A DNA stretch of 19,245 nt. It comes from DAOVRD01 sp964521715 (GTDB lineage: Bacteria > Planctomycetota > Brocadiia > SM23-32). A program made the position numbers and the translations under genes. The notes under the pieces are model-generated. The model was not told the origin of the DNA. It saw only the letters and a program-made list of their open reading frames with translations, and did not search any database. Positions 1 through 7,630 of the stretch are shown here, in pieces (within the stretch, counting starts at the first letter, position 1; the number at the start of each line of letters is the position of its first letter). Location: assembly GCA_964521715.1 (NCBI GenBank), contig CAZFSS010000045.1, forward strand, positions 1 through 19,245, written 5' to 3'.

Positions 1-318
1 TTCAGCATCGCCAACGACGTGGCCAAGTACTTCGCCATCATCCCGGCGGCCTTTGCGGCCACTTACCCGTCGCTCAACACCCTAAACCTAATGAAGCTTG
101 CCACGCCCGAGAGCGCCATCCTTTCGGCAGTCATCTTCAATGCGCTGATCATCGTCTTCCTGATACCGCTAGCGCTGCGCGGGATACGCTACCGTCCGGT
201 CGGCGCCGCGAAGATCCTGCGCACGAACCTGCTGATCTATGGCCTGGGAGGGATCATCGCACCTTTCGTCGGTATCAAGCTCATGGACTTGATTCTCGTT
301 GCACTGCGGCTCGTTTGA
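1..318 (+). CDS. kdpB: KdpB, C-terminal end (partial; K+-transporting ATPase catalytic subunit)
   Basis: The reading frame is open from the first base of the window and ends at a TGA at 316-318, giving the last 105 residues of KdpB, the P-type ATPase subunit that hydrolyses ATP to drive high-affinity K+ uptake by the KdpFABC complex in the inner membrane. The visible part matches the family's C-terminal membrane region: an FSIANDVAKYFAI segment, then a hydrophobic stretch with AVIFNALIIVFLIPLAL, a basic loop RGIRYRP, and the final helix with LLIYGLGGIIAPFVGIK. The phosphorylation domain lies upstream, outside the window. kdpC follows 11 bases after the stop, which fits a single transcript. 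No frameshift is visible. I am very confident of the identity; kdpA and kdpF would be expected upstream. Confidence 0.96.
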   Translation, partial: FSIANDVAKYFAIIPAAFAATYPSLNTLNLMKLATPESAILSAVIFNALIIVFLIPLALRGIRYRPVGAAKILRTNLLIYGLGGIIAPFVGIKLMDLILVALRLV

Positions 319-329
319 GGAACAGGCGC

Positions 330-917
330 ATGTTCAGAGAGATCAGACATCAGATCAGGCGGGCACTTCTCGCCCTGACTTTCTTTTCGATCCTGTTAGG
401 GCTGCTCTATCCTGTCGTTATCACCGGCATCGCACATGCGATCTTTCCCAGGCAGTCGCAGGGAAGTCTGATCCTAAAGGAGCGCCGAGCGGTGGGTTCA
501 GAGTTGATTGGACAGCCGTTCAGCGACCCGAAGTACTTTTGGGGCCGTCCATCTGCAACAAAGCCTTTTCCGTACAACTCGCTTGCCTCATCCGGCTCCA
601 ATCTAGGCCCGACGAATCCTGCCCTGGTGGAAGCGGTAAATGGTAGAATGAGGACATTGCGCGCGGCCGAAGGCGGGAATAGCGCACCCATTCCGGTAGA
701 CCTCGTGACGGCGTCCGGCAGTGGGCTCGACCCACACATCAGCCCCGCAGCGGCCCACTTCCAGGTGCGCCGGGTCGCCCAGGCGCGTAAGCTAGATGAG
801 GCCCTGGTGCGCCGGTTCGTGGCCCGCTTCACTGAAGACCGCCAGTTGGGCCTGCTGGGAGAGCCAAGGGTGAACGTGCTGAAACTGAACCTGGCTCTGG
901 ATGTGGAAACACGGTAG
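330..917 (+). CDS. kdpC: KdpC, K+-transporting ATPase accessory subunit
   Basis: This 195-residue protein is KdpC, the single-span subunit that helps KdpA and KdpB assemble and raises the ATP affinity of the pump. One N-terminal membrane helix (about residues 10-35, rich in Leu, Ile and Val) is followed by a soluble periplasmic domain. The family motifs are present: FSDPKYFWGRPSAT, SSGSNLGPTNP, and DLVTASGSGLDPHISPAAA near the middle, with VNVLKLNLAL at the end. Length is normal. An in-frame TTG at 315 overlaps the kdpB stop, but I chose ATG 330 because a GAGGA ribosome site at 317-321 sits at a good distance. The gene lies between kdpB and kdpD with short gaps, as in other kdp operons. Confidence 0.96.
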   Translation: MFREIRHQIRRALLALTFFSILLGLLYPVVITGIAHAIFPRQSQGSLILKERRAVGSELIGQPFSDPKYFWGRPSATKPFPYNSLASSGSNLGPTNPALVEAVNGRMRTLRAAEGGNSAPIPVDLVTASGSGLDPHISPAAAHFQVRRVAQARKLDEALVRRFVARFTEDRQLGLLGEPRVNVLKLNLALDVETR

Positions 918-932
918 TCCAAGCGAACGCCA

Positions 933-3626
933 ATGGAAGAGACACGCCCCAATCCCGACGAACTGCTCAGACAGGTCCAGGAGGAGGAACAGCGCCGTAA
1001 GCGCGGCAAGCTGAAGGTCTTCTTCGGCGCGGTGGCGGGCGTGGGGAAGACTTACGCCATGCTCGAAGCGGCGCGTGCGCGCAAGGCGGAAGGATTGGAC
1101 GTGGTTGTCGGCATCGTGGAGACCCATGGACGCCGGGAGACCGAGAGGCTTCTTGAAGGACTGGATATCCTGGCGCCGCGCTTCGTGGAGTATCGGGGCA
1201 CCAAGTTGCGAGAGTTCGACCTGGATGCCGCCCTGGGGCGAAAACCGGCTCTTTTGCTCGTGGATGAACTGGCTCACACAAACGCCCCCGGCAGCCGCCA
1301 TCCCAAACGCTGGCAGGACGTCCAGAACCTGCTCGACGCAGGTATCAACGTATACACTACGTTGAACGTGCAGCACCTGGAGAGCCTCAAGGACATCATC
1401 GCGCAGATTACCGGAGTCGCGGTCCGCGAAACGCTCCCCGATTCCATCATGGAACGGGCCGACGAAATCGAGCTCATTGACCTGCCGCCGGACGATCTGC
1501 TTCAGCGTCTGAAGGAAGGCAAGGTCTACGTTCCCGAGCAAGCTGGCCTCGCCGTAGAGCATTTCTTCCGCAAGGGCAACTTGATTGCGCTGCGGGAACT
1601 GGCGTTGCGGGCAGCGGCGGAGCGGGTGGACCAACAGGCCCGCGCGTATCGTCAAGCCCAGGCGATCAGCCGGACATGGCGCACGGCGGAACGCCTCATG
1701 GTCTGCGTCAGTTCGAGCCCCCTTTCGGCCCAGCTTGTGCGGGCGGCCCGGCGCATGGCGGCGGGACTGCACGCGGAGTGGATCGCCGCGACGGTGGAAC
1801 AAGCGAACCTTTCCATGGCCGACCGCAAGCGATTGACCGAAAACCTCGGGCTGGCGAAACAACTCGGGGCCGAGGTCGTCACGCTGACCGGTCCGAAGGC
1901 GGTGCAGGAGATCGTCCACTATGCCCGCAAGCAGAACGTCACCAAGATCATTGCGGGAAAGCCGGGCCGCCTGCGCTGGCGGGAGCGGCTGCGGGGCTCG
2001 TTCGTCGGCAACTTGATGCGCGCCAGCGGCGATATCGATGTCTACATCATCAAGGGGGAGTCCGAATCTTCGGAGACCACACATGCGATGCCCGCCGAAG
2101 CCCCCGTCGACTGGGCGCGATACGGATGGGCAGTCCTGTCGGTCCTTCTGTGCAGCGGCGTGAACTGGGCAATCCACGGCCATCTGTCGCCCCCCAACCT
2201 GATCATGGTCTATCTGCTGGGGGTCGTGGTCATCGCAGCAAGATTCGGCCGCGGCCCGGGCGTTCTCGGTTCCGTCCTGAGCGTCGTGGCCTTTGACGTT
2301 TTCTTCGTTCCGCCGTACCTCACCTTGGCTGTGGCTGACGCGCAGTATCTGATCACCTTTGCAGTCATGTTGGCGGTGGCGATCTTCATCAGTTCCTTGA
2401 CTGCCCAGTTGCGTCGGCAGGCCCAGGACGCGGGCGAGCGCGAACGCCGGACCGCCGCTCTCTACGCCATGAGCGAGCATCTGTCAAACGCCCGGGGCAC
2501 AGGCACGCTCCTGGATGCCGTCGTTCGCCATGTCACCGAGGTCATCGAGAGCGACGTCGTAGTTCTTCTGCTCGATCCGAACGAGCGTTTGGTCGTGGCC
2601 GCGGGGAATGAAGCGGCCTTCCCGATGAGTGCGCGCGAGCGGGGGGTGATGTACTGGGTCTACGATCTGGGCCGCGCCGCCGGCCTGGGCACCGATACGC
2701 TCCCCAGCGCCGAAGGCCTGTATCTGCCCTTGAAGGGCACCCGTGGCACGGTCGGGGTGTTGGGTGTCAGGCCGGTGCGTTCGGGTCGAGCTCTAACACC
2801 CGAACTGCTCCATCTGCTCGAGGCGCTTGCGACGCAGGCGGGACTGGCCATTGAAGGCGACCGGCTCGCCGGCGAGATGCGCAAGGCGCAGGTGGAAGCC
2901 GAGACGGAGAAGTCCCGCAATGCGCTTCTGAACTCGGTCTCACATGACCTGCGCACTCCGCTGTCGGCGATCACCGGGGCCGCGAGCACGTTGATGGAGC
3001 AGGACGCCGAGCTGAACGCCGCCGCGCGCCGTGAGCTGGCCGAGGCGATCGCCGAAGAAGCCGAGCACATGAGCCGTCTGGTAGCCAACCTGTTGGAGAT
3101 GACAAGACTCGAATCCGGCGCAGCCAAGGTGACAAAAGAGCTCTGCCCCATCGAGGAGGTCGTCGGGGCCGCCTTGGCTCGCCTCGAGAAGCAGTTGAGC
3201 CGTCATCGCGTCACCGCACAACTGCCTGCGGACCTCCCAGCCGTCCCTCTGGACGTGCTGCTGATGGAGCAGGTCTTCATCAACCTGTTGGAGAACGCGG
3301 CCAAGTACACGCCGCCAGACTCCGAGATCGCGATCTCCGCAGACGCTGACGACCGGGGAGTCACCGTCGAAGTGGCGGACCGTGGACCCGGCATCCGCCC
3401 CGGCGATGAGAAGAGGGTCTTCGAGAAGTTCTACCGCGGCAAACTGCCCGGCAGCGCCCCTGGCGTTGGGCTGGGCCTGACGATCTGTCGGGCCGTGATT
3501 GAAGCCCACGGCGGGAAGATATGGGTGGAGAACCGTACTGGCGGCGGGGCGGCATTCCGATTTACGCTTCCCCGGGAAGGGGGTCAAGCAACGTTTACGG
3601 ACCCGACAACCACGGGCGAGGGGTGA
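933..3626 (+). CDS. kdpD: KdpD, osmosensitive K+ channel sensor histidine kinase
   Basis: This 897-residue membrane kinase senses K+ limitation or turgor and phosphorylates KdpE. Domains in order: the KdpD N-terminal domain with Walker A GAVAGVGKT at residues 32-40 and a Walker-B-like LLLVDELAHTN around D111; a universal-stress-protein-like domain about 245-375; four closely spaced membrane helices about 393-490; a GAF-like domain about 505-645; the dimerisation helix with SVSHDLRTPLS, phospho-acceptor H671; and the ATPase domain with N788 in NLLENAAKY, then ADRGPGI and GVGLGLTI. Length and order match full-length KdpD of Escherichia coli type. It starts 15 bases after kdpC and ends 10 bases before kdpE. 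All key residues are present, so it should be active. The identity is essentially certain. Confidence 0.97.
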   Translation: MEETRPNPDELLRQVQEEEQRRKRGKLKVFFGAVAGVGKTYAMLEAARARKAEGLDVVVGIVETHGRRETERLLEGLDILAPRFVEYRGTKLREFDLDAALGRKPALLLVDELAHTNAPGSRHPKRWQDVQNLLDAGINVYTTLNVQHLESLKDIIAQITGVAVRETLPDSIMERADEIELIDLPPDDLLQRLKEGKVYVPEQAGLAVEHFFRKGNLIALRELALRAAAERVDQQARAYRQAQAISRTWRTAERLMVCVSSSPLSAQLVRAARRMAAGLHAEWIAATVEQANLSMADRKRLTENLGLAKQLGAEVVTLTGPKAVQEIVHYARKQNVTKIIAGKPGRLRWRERLRGSFVGNLMRASGDIDVYIIKGESESSETTHAMPAEAPVDWARYGWAVLSVLLCSGVNWAIHGHLSPPNLIMVYLLGVVVIAARFGRGPGVLGSVLSVVAFDVFFVPPYLTLAVADAQYLITFAVMLAVAIFISSLTAQLRRQAQDAGERERRTAALYAMSEHLSNARGTGTLLDAVVRHVTEVIESDVVVLLLDPNERLVVAAGNEAAFPMSARERGVMYWVYDLGRAAGLGTDTLPSAEGLYLPLKGTRGTVGVLGVRPVRSGRALTPELLHLLEALATQAGLAIEGDRLAGEMRKAQVEAETEKSRNALLNSVSHDLRTPLSAITGAASTLMEQDAELNAAARRELAEAIAEEAEHMSRLVANLLEMTRLESGAAKVTKELCPIEEVVGAALARLEKQLSRHRVTAQLPADLPAVPLDVLLMEQVFINLLENAAKYTPPDSEIAISADADDRGVTVEVADRGPGIRPGDEKRVFEKFYRGKLPGSAPGVGLGLTICRAVIEAHGGKIWVENRTGGGAAFRFTLPREGGQATFTDPTTTGEG

Positions 3627-3636
3627 GACGAGCCAT

Positions 3637-4335
3637 ATGCCCGAGGCCAATGCCTGTGTTCTGATCATCGAGGATGAGCCGCCCATCGTGCGGTTCCTGC
3701 GGGCAACGTTGGGCAGTCAGGGTTACACGTTGCGCGAAGCCGCCACGGGCCAAGCCGGGTTGATCCAGGCCTCCGGCTGTCGGCCGGACATCGTCCTCCT
3801 GGATTTGGGGTTGCCTGACATGGATGGACTGGAGGTAATCCGCCGGCTGCGCGCGTGGAGCGCCGTCCCGATCGTCATCATCTCCGCCCGTGGGCAGGAA
3901 AGCGACAAGGTCGCGGCCCTCGATGCCGGCGCCGATGACTATCTGACCAAGCCCTTCGGCGTGCCCGAGCTCATGGCCCGCATTCGCGTAGCCCTGCGAC
4001 ATGCCGGTCGCGTGGGCGACCAAGCCGAAAGTGCCGTCTTCACTTGCGGTGATCTCAAGTTTGATTTGGCGGGACATCTAGTCTTCCTGCATGGGCAGGA
4101 AGTCAGCCTGACCCCCATCGAATTCCGGCTGCTGGCAGTCATGGTCAAGTACGCTGGAAGAGTCGTTACGCACCGACAACTGCTCAAAGAGGTCTGGGGC
4201 CCGCACCTGACCGACGAAAGCCACTACTTACGCGTCTTCGTCCATCAACTGCGCCGCAAGCTCGAGGATGACCCCACCCGCCCCAAGTACATCCTGACCG
4301 AAACCGGCGTGGGCTACCGCCTCAAGCTCCAGTAA
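3637..4335 (+). CDS. kdpE: KdpE, response regulator of the kdp operon
   Basis: This 232-residue OmpR/PhoB-type regulator activates kdp transcription when KdpD phosphorylates it. The receiver domain (about 1-120) starts with VLIIEDEP, carries the phospho-acceptor D56 in LLDLGLPDMDG and the conserved K105 in YLTKPFG. The winged-helix DNA-binding domain (about 130-232) contains LTPIEFRLLAVM, GRVVTHRQLLKEVWG, YLRVFVHQLRRKLE and ends GVGYRLKL. An upstream in-frame start exists at 3499, but it overlaps kdpD for about 130 bases and adds non-conserved sequence. ATG 3637 follows a GGGGTGAG ribosome site and matches the usual family start. It is the last gene of the operon and converges with the Ca2+ ATPase, leaving 54 bases between the two stops; I see no strong T-run terminator there. 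Confidence 0.96.
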   Translation: MPEANACVLIIEDEPPIVRFLRATLGSQGYTLREAATGQAGLIQASGCRPDIVLLDLGLPDMDGLEVIRRLRAWSAVPIVIISARGQESDKVAALDAGADDYLTKPFGVPELMARIRVALRHAGRVGDQAESAVFTCGDLKFDLAGHLVFLHGQEVSLTPIEFRLLAVMVKYAGRVVTHRQLLKEVWGPHLTDESHYLRVFVHQLRRKLEDDPTRPKYILTETGVGYRLKLQ

Positions 4336-4389
4336 CGAACTCCCGCCTGATGTTCGCGTCTCCTTCGGTGCCGGCCGCCTGCGCGCACT

Positions 4390-7107
4390 TCACAGGGCAA
4401 GATGCCCGGTCTGGCTTCCACGCAGCTTGCGGACCAGCGCCCAGGCTTCGAGGCCGAGGAAGGGGATGAACGAGCAGCCGAGCGCAAGAGTCCACTGGTC
4501 TGCATTCAGCGGCAGGTTGCCGAAGATGCCTCGCAGCGGTTCGATGAGGACGGTGAGGATGACGACCAACCCTGAGAGCGCGGCTGAGCCGAGCAGGTAG
4601 GGGTTGGTCAGCGGGTTGATCTCCCAGAAGCTCCTCCCGAAGGCGCGGAAGCTGAACGCGCACCATATCTCTGCAAACGAGAGCGTCACGAAGGCCGCGG
4701 TGCGGCCGACCGCTCGCGCCTCCGCCGCATCCGTGCCGACCATCCTCAGGCCTCCGACGTATGCCAGCAGGACGGCCACGCTGATGAACGCCGCGTTGTA
4801 GAAGATGACGCTCAGGTCGCGCCCGCCAACGATGCCCGTCCCAGCCGGCCGCGGCTTTCGCTTCATGATGCCCGGCCCCGGTGTGTCCACGCCCAGCGAA
4901 AGGGCCATCACCCCGTCCGTGACGAGGTTCACCATGAGTATCTGCACCGGGCGCAGCGGGGAATGCAGCTTGGCCATGATGGGTATGAAGATGGCGAGTA
5001 TCTCTCCCACGTTGCAGGCCAGGAGGTACATGGCGAACTTGCGGATGTTGTCGTAGATGACGCGCCCTTCCTTGACCGCGTGGACGATGGTAGCGAAGTT
5101 GTCGTCCGCCAGGACCATATCCGAGGTCTCTTTGGCGACCTCGGTTCCGGTGATGCCCATCGCCACGCCGATGTCGGCCTTCTTCAGCGCGGGCGCGTCG
5201 TTCACGCCGTCGCCCGTCATCGCAACGACTTCGCCTCCCTCCTGGAGGGCATGGATGATCTTCATCTTCTGTTCGGGCCAGACGCGGGCGAACACGCGGA
5301 TCGAATGAACGCAGTCCCTCAGTTCTTCATCGGAGACTTCCTCCAATTCCTGGCCGGTCATCACCTCGTCGCCCGGTTCGAGCATACCCACCTGTTCCGC
5401 CACGGCGTGCGCCGTGAGGGCGTTATCGCCGGTGATCATCACCGAGCGGATGCCGGCCTCGCGCGCTTCGTGGATGGCGTTGCGCACCTCCGGACGTGGC
5501 GGGTCCATCATGCCCATCAGACCGACGAAGACGAGGGCGCTCTCGTCCTCGTGGCCGATGCTCTCCCTGCGATCCGCCTCCTTCCAGGCGAAGGCCAGCA
5601 CGCGCAGCGCCTGTGCGGCCATCCTCCCGACGGCGTCCTCCACGGCCTGCTTGTGCGGCTCACCGAAGGGCAGACGGCGCCCCTGCGCTTCGTAGGAGGT
5701 GCAGACTGCCATGACCATGCCGGGCGCGCCTTTGACCAAAATGCGCCGCTGGCCCTCGACGAAGTGGAGAGTGGACATGCGCTTGCGCTGGGAGTCGAAG
5801 GGCACCTCATGGAGACGCGGACAGTCCGCTCGGAGCTTCCCGACCGACACCCCCTGTTTCTCGGCGTAGTCAAGCAGGGCCAGCTCGGTCGGGTCGCCGA
5901 AGCGTTGCTCGCCGGCCTCCGTGCGCTGGATCTGGGCGTCATTGCAGAGGACGGCCGTCACCATCATGTGCCGCTCTGCTTCCGGGTCGGCGCCGCCTTG
6001 CCGGAGCATCTCGCGGGCCGTGACTGCCTGAAGCACCGTCATGCGGTTCTGCGTGAGCGTGCCCGTCTTGTCGGTGCAGATACAGGTGGCGCAGCCGAGG
6101 GTCTCGACGGACGGCAGCCTGCGCACGATGGCCTTGAAGCGGCTCATCCGGTAGACGCCGAGAGCCAGGACGATGGTGACGACAGCCGGCAGCCCCTCGG
6201 GGATGGCTGCCACGGCCAGGCTGACGGCCGTCATAAACATGTCGAGCGCCCTCTCGCCCTCCAGGATGCCGACGAGGAAGACCAGCGCGCAGATGGCGGT
6301 GGCTCCGATGCCGAGCATCCGCCCCAGGCCGGCCAGGTCACGCTGGAGCGGCGTCTGCTCGCGGACCGCCTCCTGCAGTATGCCGGCGATCCGGCCGATC
6401 TCCCGCTCCATGCCCGTCGCAATGGCAATGCCCCGCCCGCGCCCGTAGACGGCGTGCGTTCCCGCATAGGCCATGTTGACGCGCTCGGACAGGGGAGTGT
6501 CGACCACAACCAAGGCATCCGCATCCTTTTCGACGGGAACGGATTCCCCCGTAAGGCTTGATTCTTCCACCCGCAGGTTCGGGGCCTCGATCAGCCGCAG
6601 GTCGGCTGGAACGAAATCCCCTTCCCGCAGGATCACAAGGTCTCCGGGCACGATCAGCTCGGAGGAGACGTCCTCGATGCGCCCGTCGCGGATCACCTCG
6701 CAGAGCGGAACGGACATCCTCTTAAGGGCGTCGAGGGCGCGGTTAGCCTTGTGCTCCTGTATAACGCCCAGGACGGCGTTCAGGATCAGGATCGCCAGGA
6801 TCACGAGCGCATCCGTGATGCCCTCCTCGGGAGAGGCCACACCTATGATGAAGGAGACGACGACGGCCGCGACGAGGATCAGGACCAGGAAGTCCTTGAA
6901 CTGGTCCAGGAATATCATGAAGACCGTGCGCCGCACAGCCTCGGGAAACGCGTTGCAGCCATGAGTCAGAAGACGGCCCCCCGCCTCACGGCGCGTGAGC
7001 CCGAACACGCAGTCCGTCTGAAGATGCTCCGCGACCTGCTGGCCGGTCATGGAGTGCCAGGTGGCTGTGGAACCATCCACGGGACAGCCCTTTCGGAACC
7101 AGGACAT
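4390..7107 (-). CDS. Ca2+-transporting P-type ATPase (P2A, SERCA-like)
   Basis: This 905-residue ATPase probably exports Ca2+ from the cytoplasm. In order: an N-terminal cation-ATPase domain with AEHLQTDCVFGLTRREA, helices M1-M2, the actuator loop TGES at 186-189, M3-M4, phosphorylation site D346 in CTDKTGTLT, the nucleotide domain, the hinge MTGDGVNDAPALK at 630-642, and six C-terminal helices. The Ca2+-site residues of SERCA are all present: AAIPEGLP in M4 (E304), CNVGE in M5 (N699 and E702), and NLVTDG in M6 (N727, T730, D731). This favours Ca2+ over Na+, K+ or Mg2+; a Mn2+ role cannot be excluded. The frame is open back to 7296, but that extension looks non-coding. ATG at 7107 has a GAAGG just upstream. 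It stands alone and converges with kdpE. Confidence 0.93.
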   Translation of the reverse strand: MSWFRKGCPVDGSTATWHSMTGQQVAEHLQTDCVFGLTRREAGGRLLTHGCNAFPEAVRRTVFMIFLDQFKDFLVLILVAAVVVSFIIGVASPEEGITDALVILAILILNAVLGVIQEHKANRALDALKRMSVPLCEVIRDGRIEDVSSELIVPGDLVILREGDFVPADLRLIEAPNLRVEESSLTGESVPVEKDADALVVVDTPLSERVNMAYAGTHAVYGRGRGIAIATGMEREIGRIAGILQEAVREQTPLQRDLAGLGRMLGIGATAICALVFLVGILEGERALDMFMTAVSLAVAAIPEGLPAVVTIVLALGVYRMSRFKAIVRRLPSVETLGCATCICTDKTGTLTQNRMTVLQAVTAREMLRQGGADPEAERHMMVTAVLCNDAQIQRTEAGEQRFGDPTELALLDYAEKQGVSVGKLRADCPRLHEVPFDSQRKRMSTLHFVEGQRRILVKGAPGMVMAVCTSYEAQGRRLPFGEPHKQAVEDAVGRMAAQALRVLAFAWKEADRRESIGHEDESALVFVGLMGMMDPPRPEVRNAIHEAREAGIRSVMITGDNALTAHAVAEQVGMLEPGDEVMTGQELEEVSDEELRDCVHSIRVFARVWPEQKMKIIHALQEGGEVVAMTGDGVNDAPALKKADIGVAMGITGTEVAKETSDMVLADDNFATIVHAVKEGRVIYDNIRKFAMYLLACNVGEILAIFIPIMAKLHSPLRPVQILMVNLVTDGVMALSLGVDTPGPGIMKRKPRPAGTGIVGGRDLSVIFYNAAFISVAVLLAYVGGLRMVGTDAAEARAVGRTAAFVTLSFAEIWCAFSFRAFGRSFWEINPLTNPYLLGSAALSGLVVILTVLIEPLRGIFGNLPLNADQWTLALGCSFIPFLGLEAWALVRKLRGSQTGHLAL

Positions 7108-7281
7108 GCCCTTCAGTGCTGTTGACGGGAGGGAGTGGGAATATCCTCCGGGGGACGCCGCATTGTCTGCCTTGGAGACCCTCCCCAGAGGGCAAAGCAA
7201 GGGCATGCTTGGCGAGCGAGGATAGCGCGGTCGAGCCGACAAAGCCAGTGGACGCCTGCTTCGACAAGCCCTTGGGCAGGC
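7108..7281. other. Gene-free stretch upstream of the Ca2+ ATPase
   Basis: This region should hold the promoter of the ATPase gene, which reads leftward from 7107. I see G/C-rich short inverted repeats, for example CCCTC and GAGGG around 7180-7196, but no convincing -10/-35 pair. Its right part may be a more decayed piece of the recombinase relic that begins at 7282. No coding sequence is supported on either strand. Confidence 0.4.
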
Positions 7282-7297
7282 CCTTGACCTCGCCATG

Positions 7298-7339
7298 CTT
7301 GTCCGCCGGCCCCATGGCGGGCTTGCTCGCCCTGGCGAG
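7298..7339 (+). repeat. 42-bp hairpin-rich insert in recombinase relic 1
   Basis: This block separates the codons for LDLAM and NVY, which are adjacent in the nearly intact recombinase. It contains two short inverted repeats, CCGCC/GGCGG and CTCGCC/GGCGAG. Being 42 bases long it keeps the frame and adds 14 residues (LVRRPHGGLARPGE). A near-identical block of the same length occurs at the same codon boundary in relic 2 (8966-9007). Confidence 0.7.
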
Positions 7340-7358
7340 AACGTCTACACCGACCCGT

Positions 7359-7389
7359 CCTCCGTTCGCCGTACGGCGAACTACGGAGG
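7359..7389. repeat. 31-bp palindromic element in recombinase relic 1
   Basis: An almost perfect palindrome: CCTCCG at 7359-7364 pairs with CGGAGG at 7384-7389, and TTCGCCG pairs with CGGCGAA around a central CGTACG. It lies between the codons for NVYTDP and LLDMAG and is absent from relic 2 and from the nearly intact gene, so it looks like a separate insertion of a small REP-like palindrome. Confidence 0.7.
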
Positions 7390-7544
7390 CCAGGCCCCAG
7401 CCTGCTCGACATGGCCGGCGCGCTGGAGGCGCTGCCAGCGCTGTCGCTGGACGACGCGGTGGAGTTGCTCCTGACGACGCAGGGGCAGGCCGCAGAGCGT
7501 CTGGTGATGAGAGCACAAAAGCCTTGTCATCGGCGGCCGCCTGC

Positions 7545-7630
7545 GTCAAGCCAACAGCAGGGCCCCAGCCGGGAGGAACCGTACTACCTCAGGTCGTCCG
7601 AAACGTCTCATTTCGCTGACGACGTACACT
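7545..7630 (+). repeat. Dispersed ~85-bp repeat, copy 1
   Basis: Copy 1 shares several exact blocks with copy 2 (13471-13555), including GGGCCCCAGC, CCGTACT, CCTCAGGT, GTCCGAAA and TCGCTGACGACGTACACT, in the same order and orientation. It lies directly after recombinase relic 1. On the opposite strand it encodes the last 28 residues of the methyltransferase-like gene, including SEMRRFGRPEVVRFLPAGA. Confidence 0.85.

Larger units (their letters stand above)
7282..7515 (+). pseudogene. Decayed 3' end of a tyrosine recombinase gene (relic 1)
   Basis: Conceptual translation gives fragments that match the C-terminus of the nearly intact recombinase at 11924: LDLAM, then NVYTDP (catalytic Tyr codon at 7346-7348), then LLDMAGALEALPALSLDD. 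In the intact gene the same pieces read LDLTM, NVYADL and LLDGAGAVEALPELGLEG and are contiguous. Here they are interrupted twice: by a 42-bp insert at 7298-7339 and by a palindrome at 7359-7389. No catalytic Arg or His box remains upstream. It is therefore a fragment that cannot make an active enzyme. It is followed by repeat copy 1, just as the nearly intact gene is followed by repeat copy 2. Confidence 0.75.

Noticed and set aside
792..2480. A 562-residue frame on the - strand opposite kdpC and kdpD
   Set aside because: It lies entirely opposite genes with clear domains and has no recognisable motif; long antisense frames are common in GC-rich coding DNA.
3499..3636. A longer KdpE with 46 extra N-terminal residues
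   Set aside because: The extension overlaps the conserved end of kdpD and is basic and non-conserved; ATG 3637 has a good ribosome site and the usual family start.
4336..4389. A bidirectional terminator between kdpE and the Ca2+ ATPase
   Set aside because: The convergent layout invites one, but I find no stable stem followed by a T-run in these 54 bases.
4963..6561. A 532-residue frame on the + strand opposite the Ca2+ ATPase
   Set aside because: It is rich in His, Asp, Arg and Gly without any domain, typical of an antisense shadow; the - strand ATPase explains the region.
7108..7296. A 63-residue N-terminal extension of the Ca2+ ATPase
   Set aside because: The extra residues are Arg/Pro/Ser-rich and overlap the start of recombinase relic 1; ATG 7107 gives a normal-length N-terminus.
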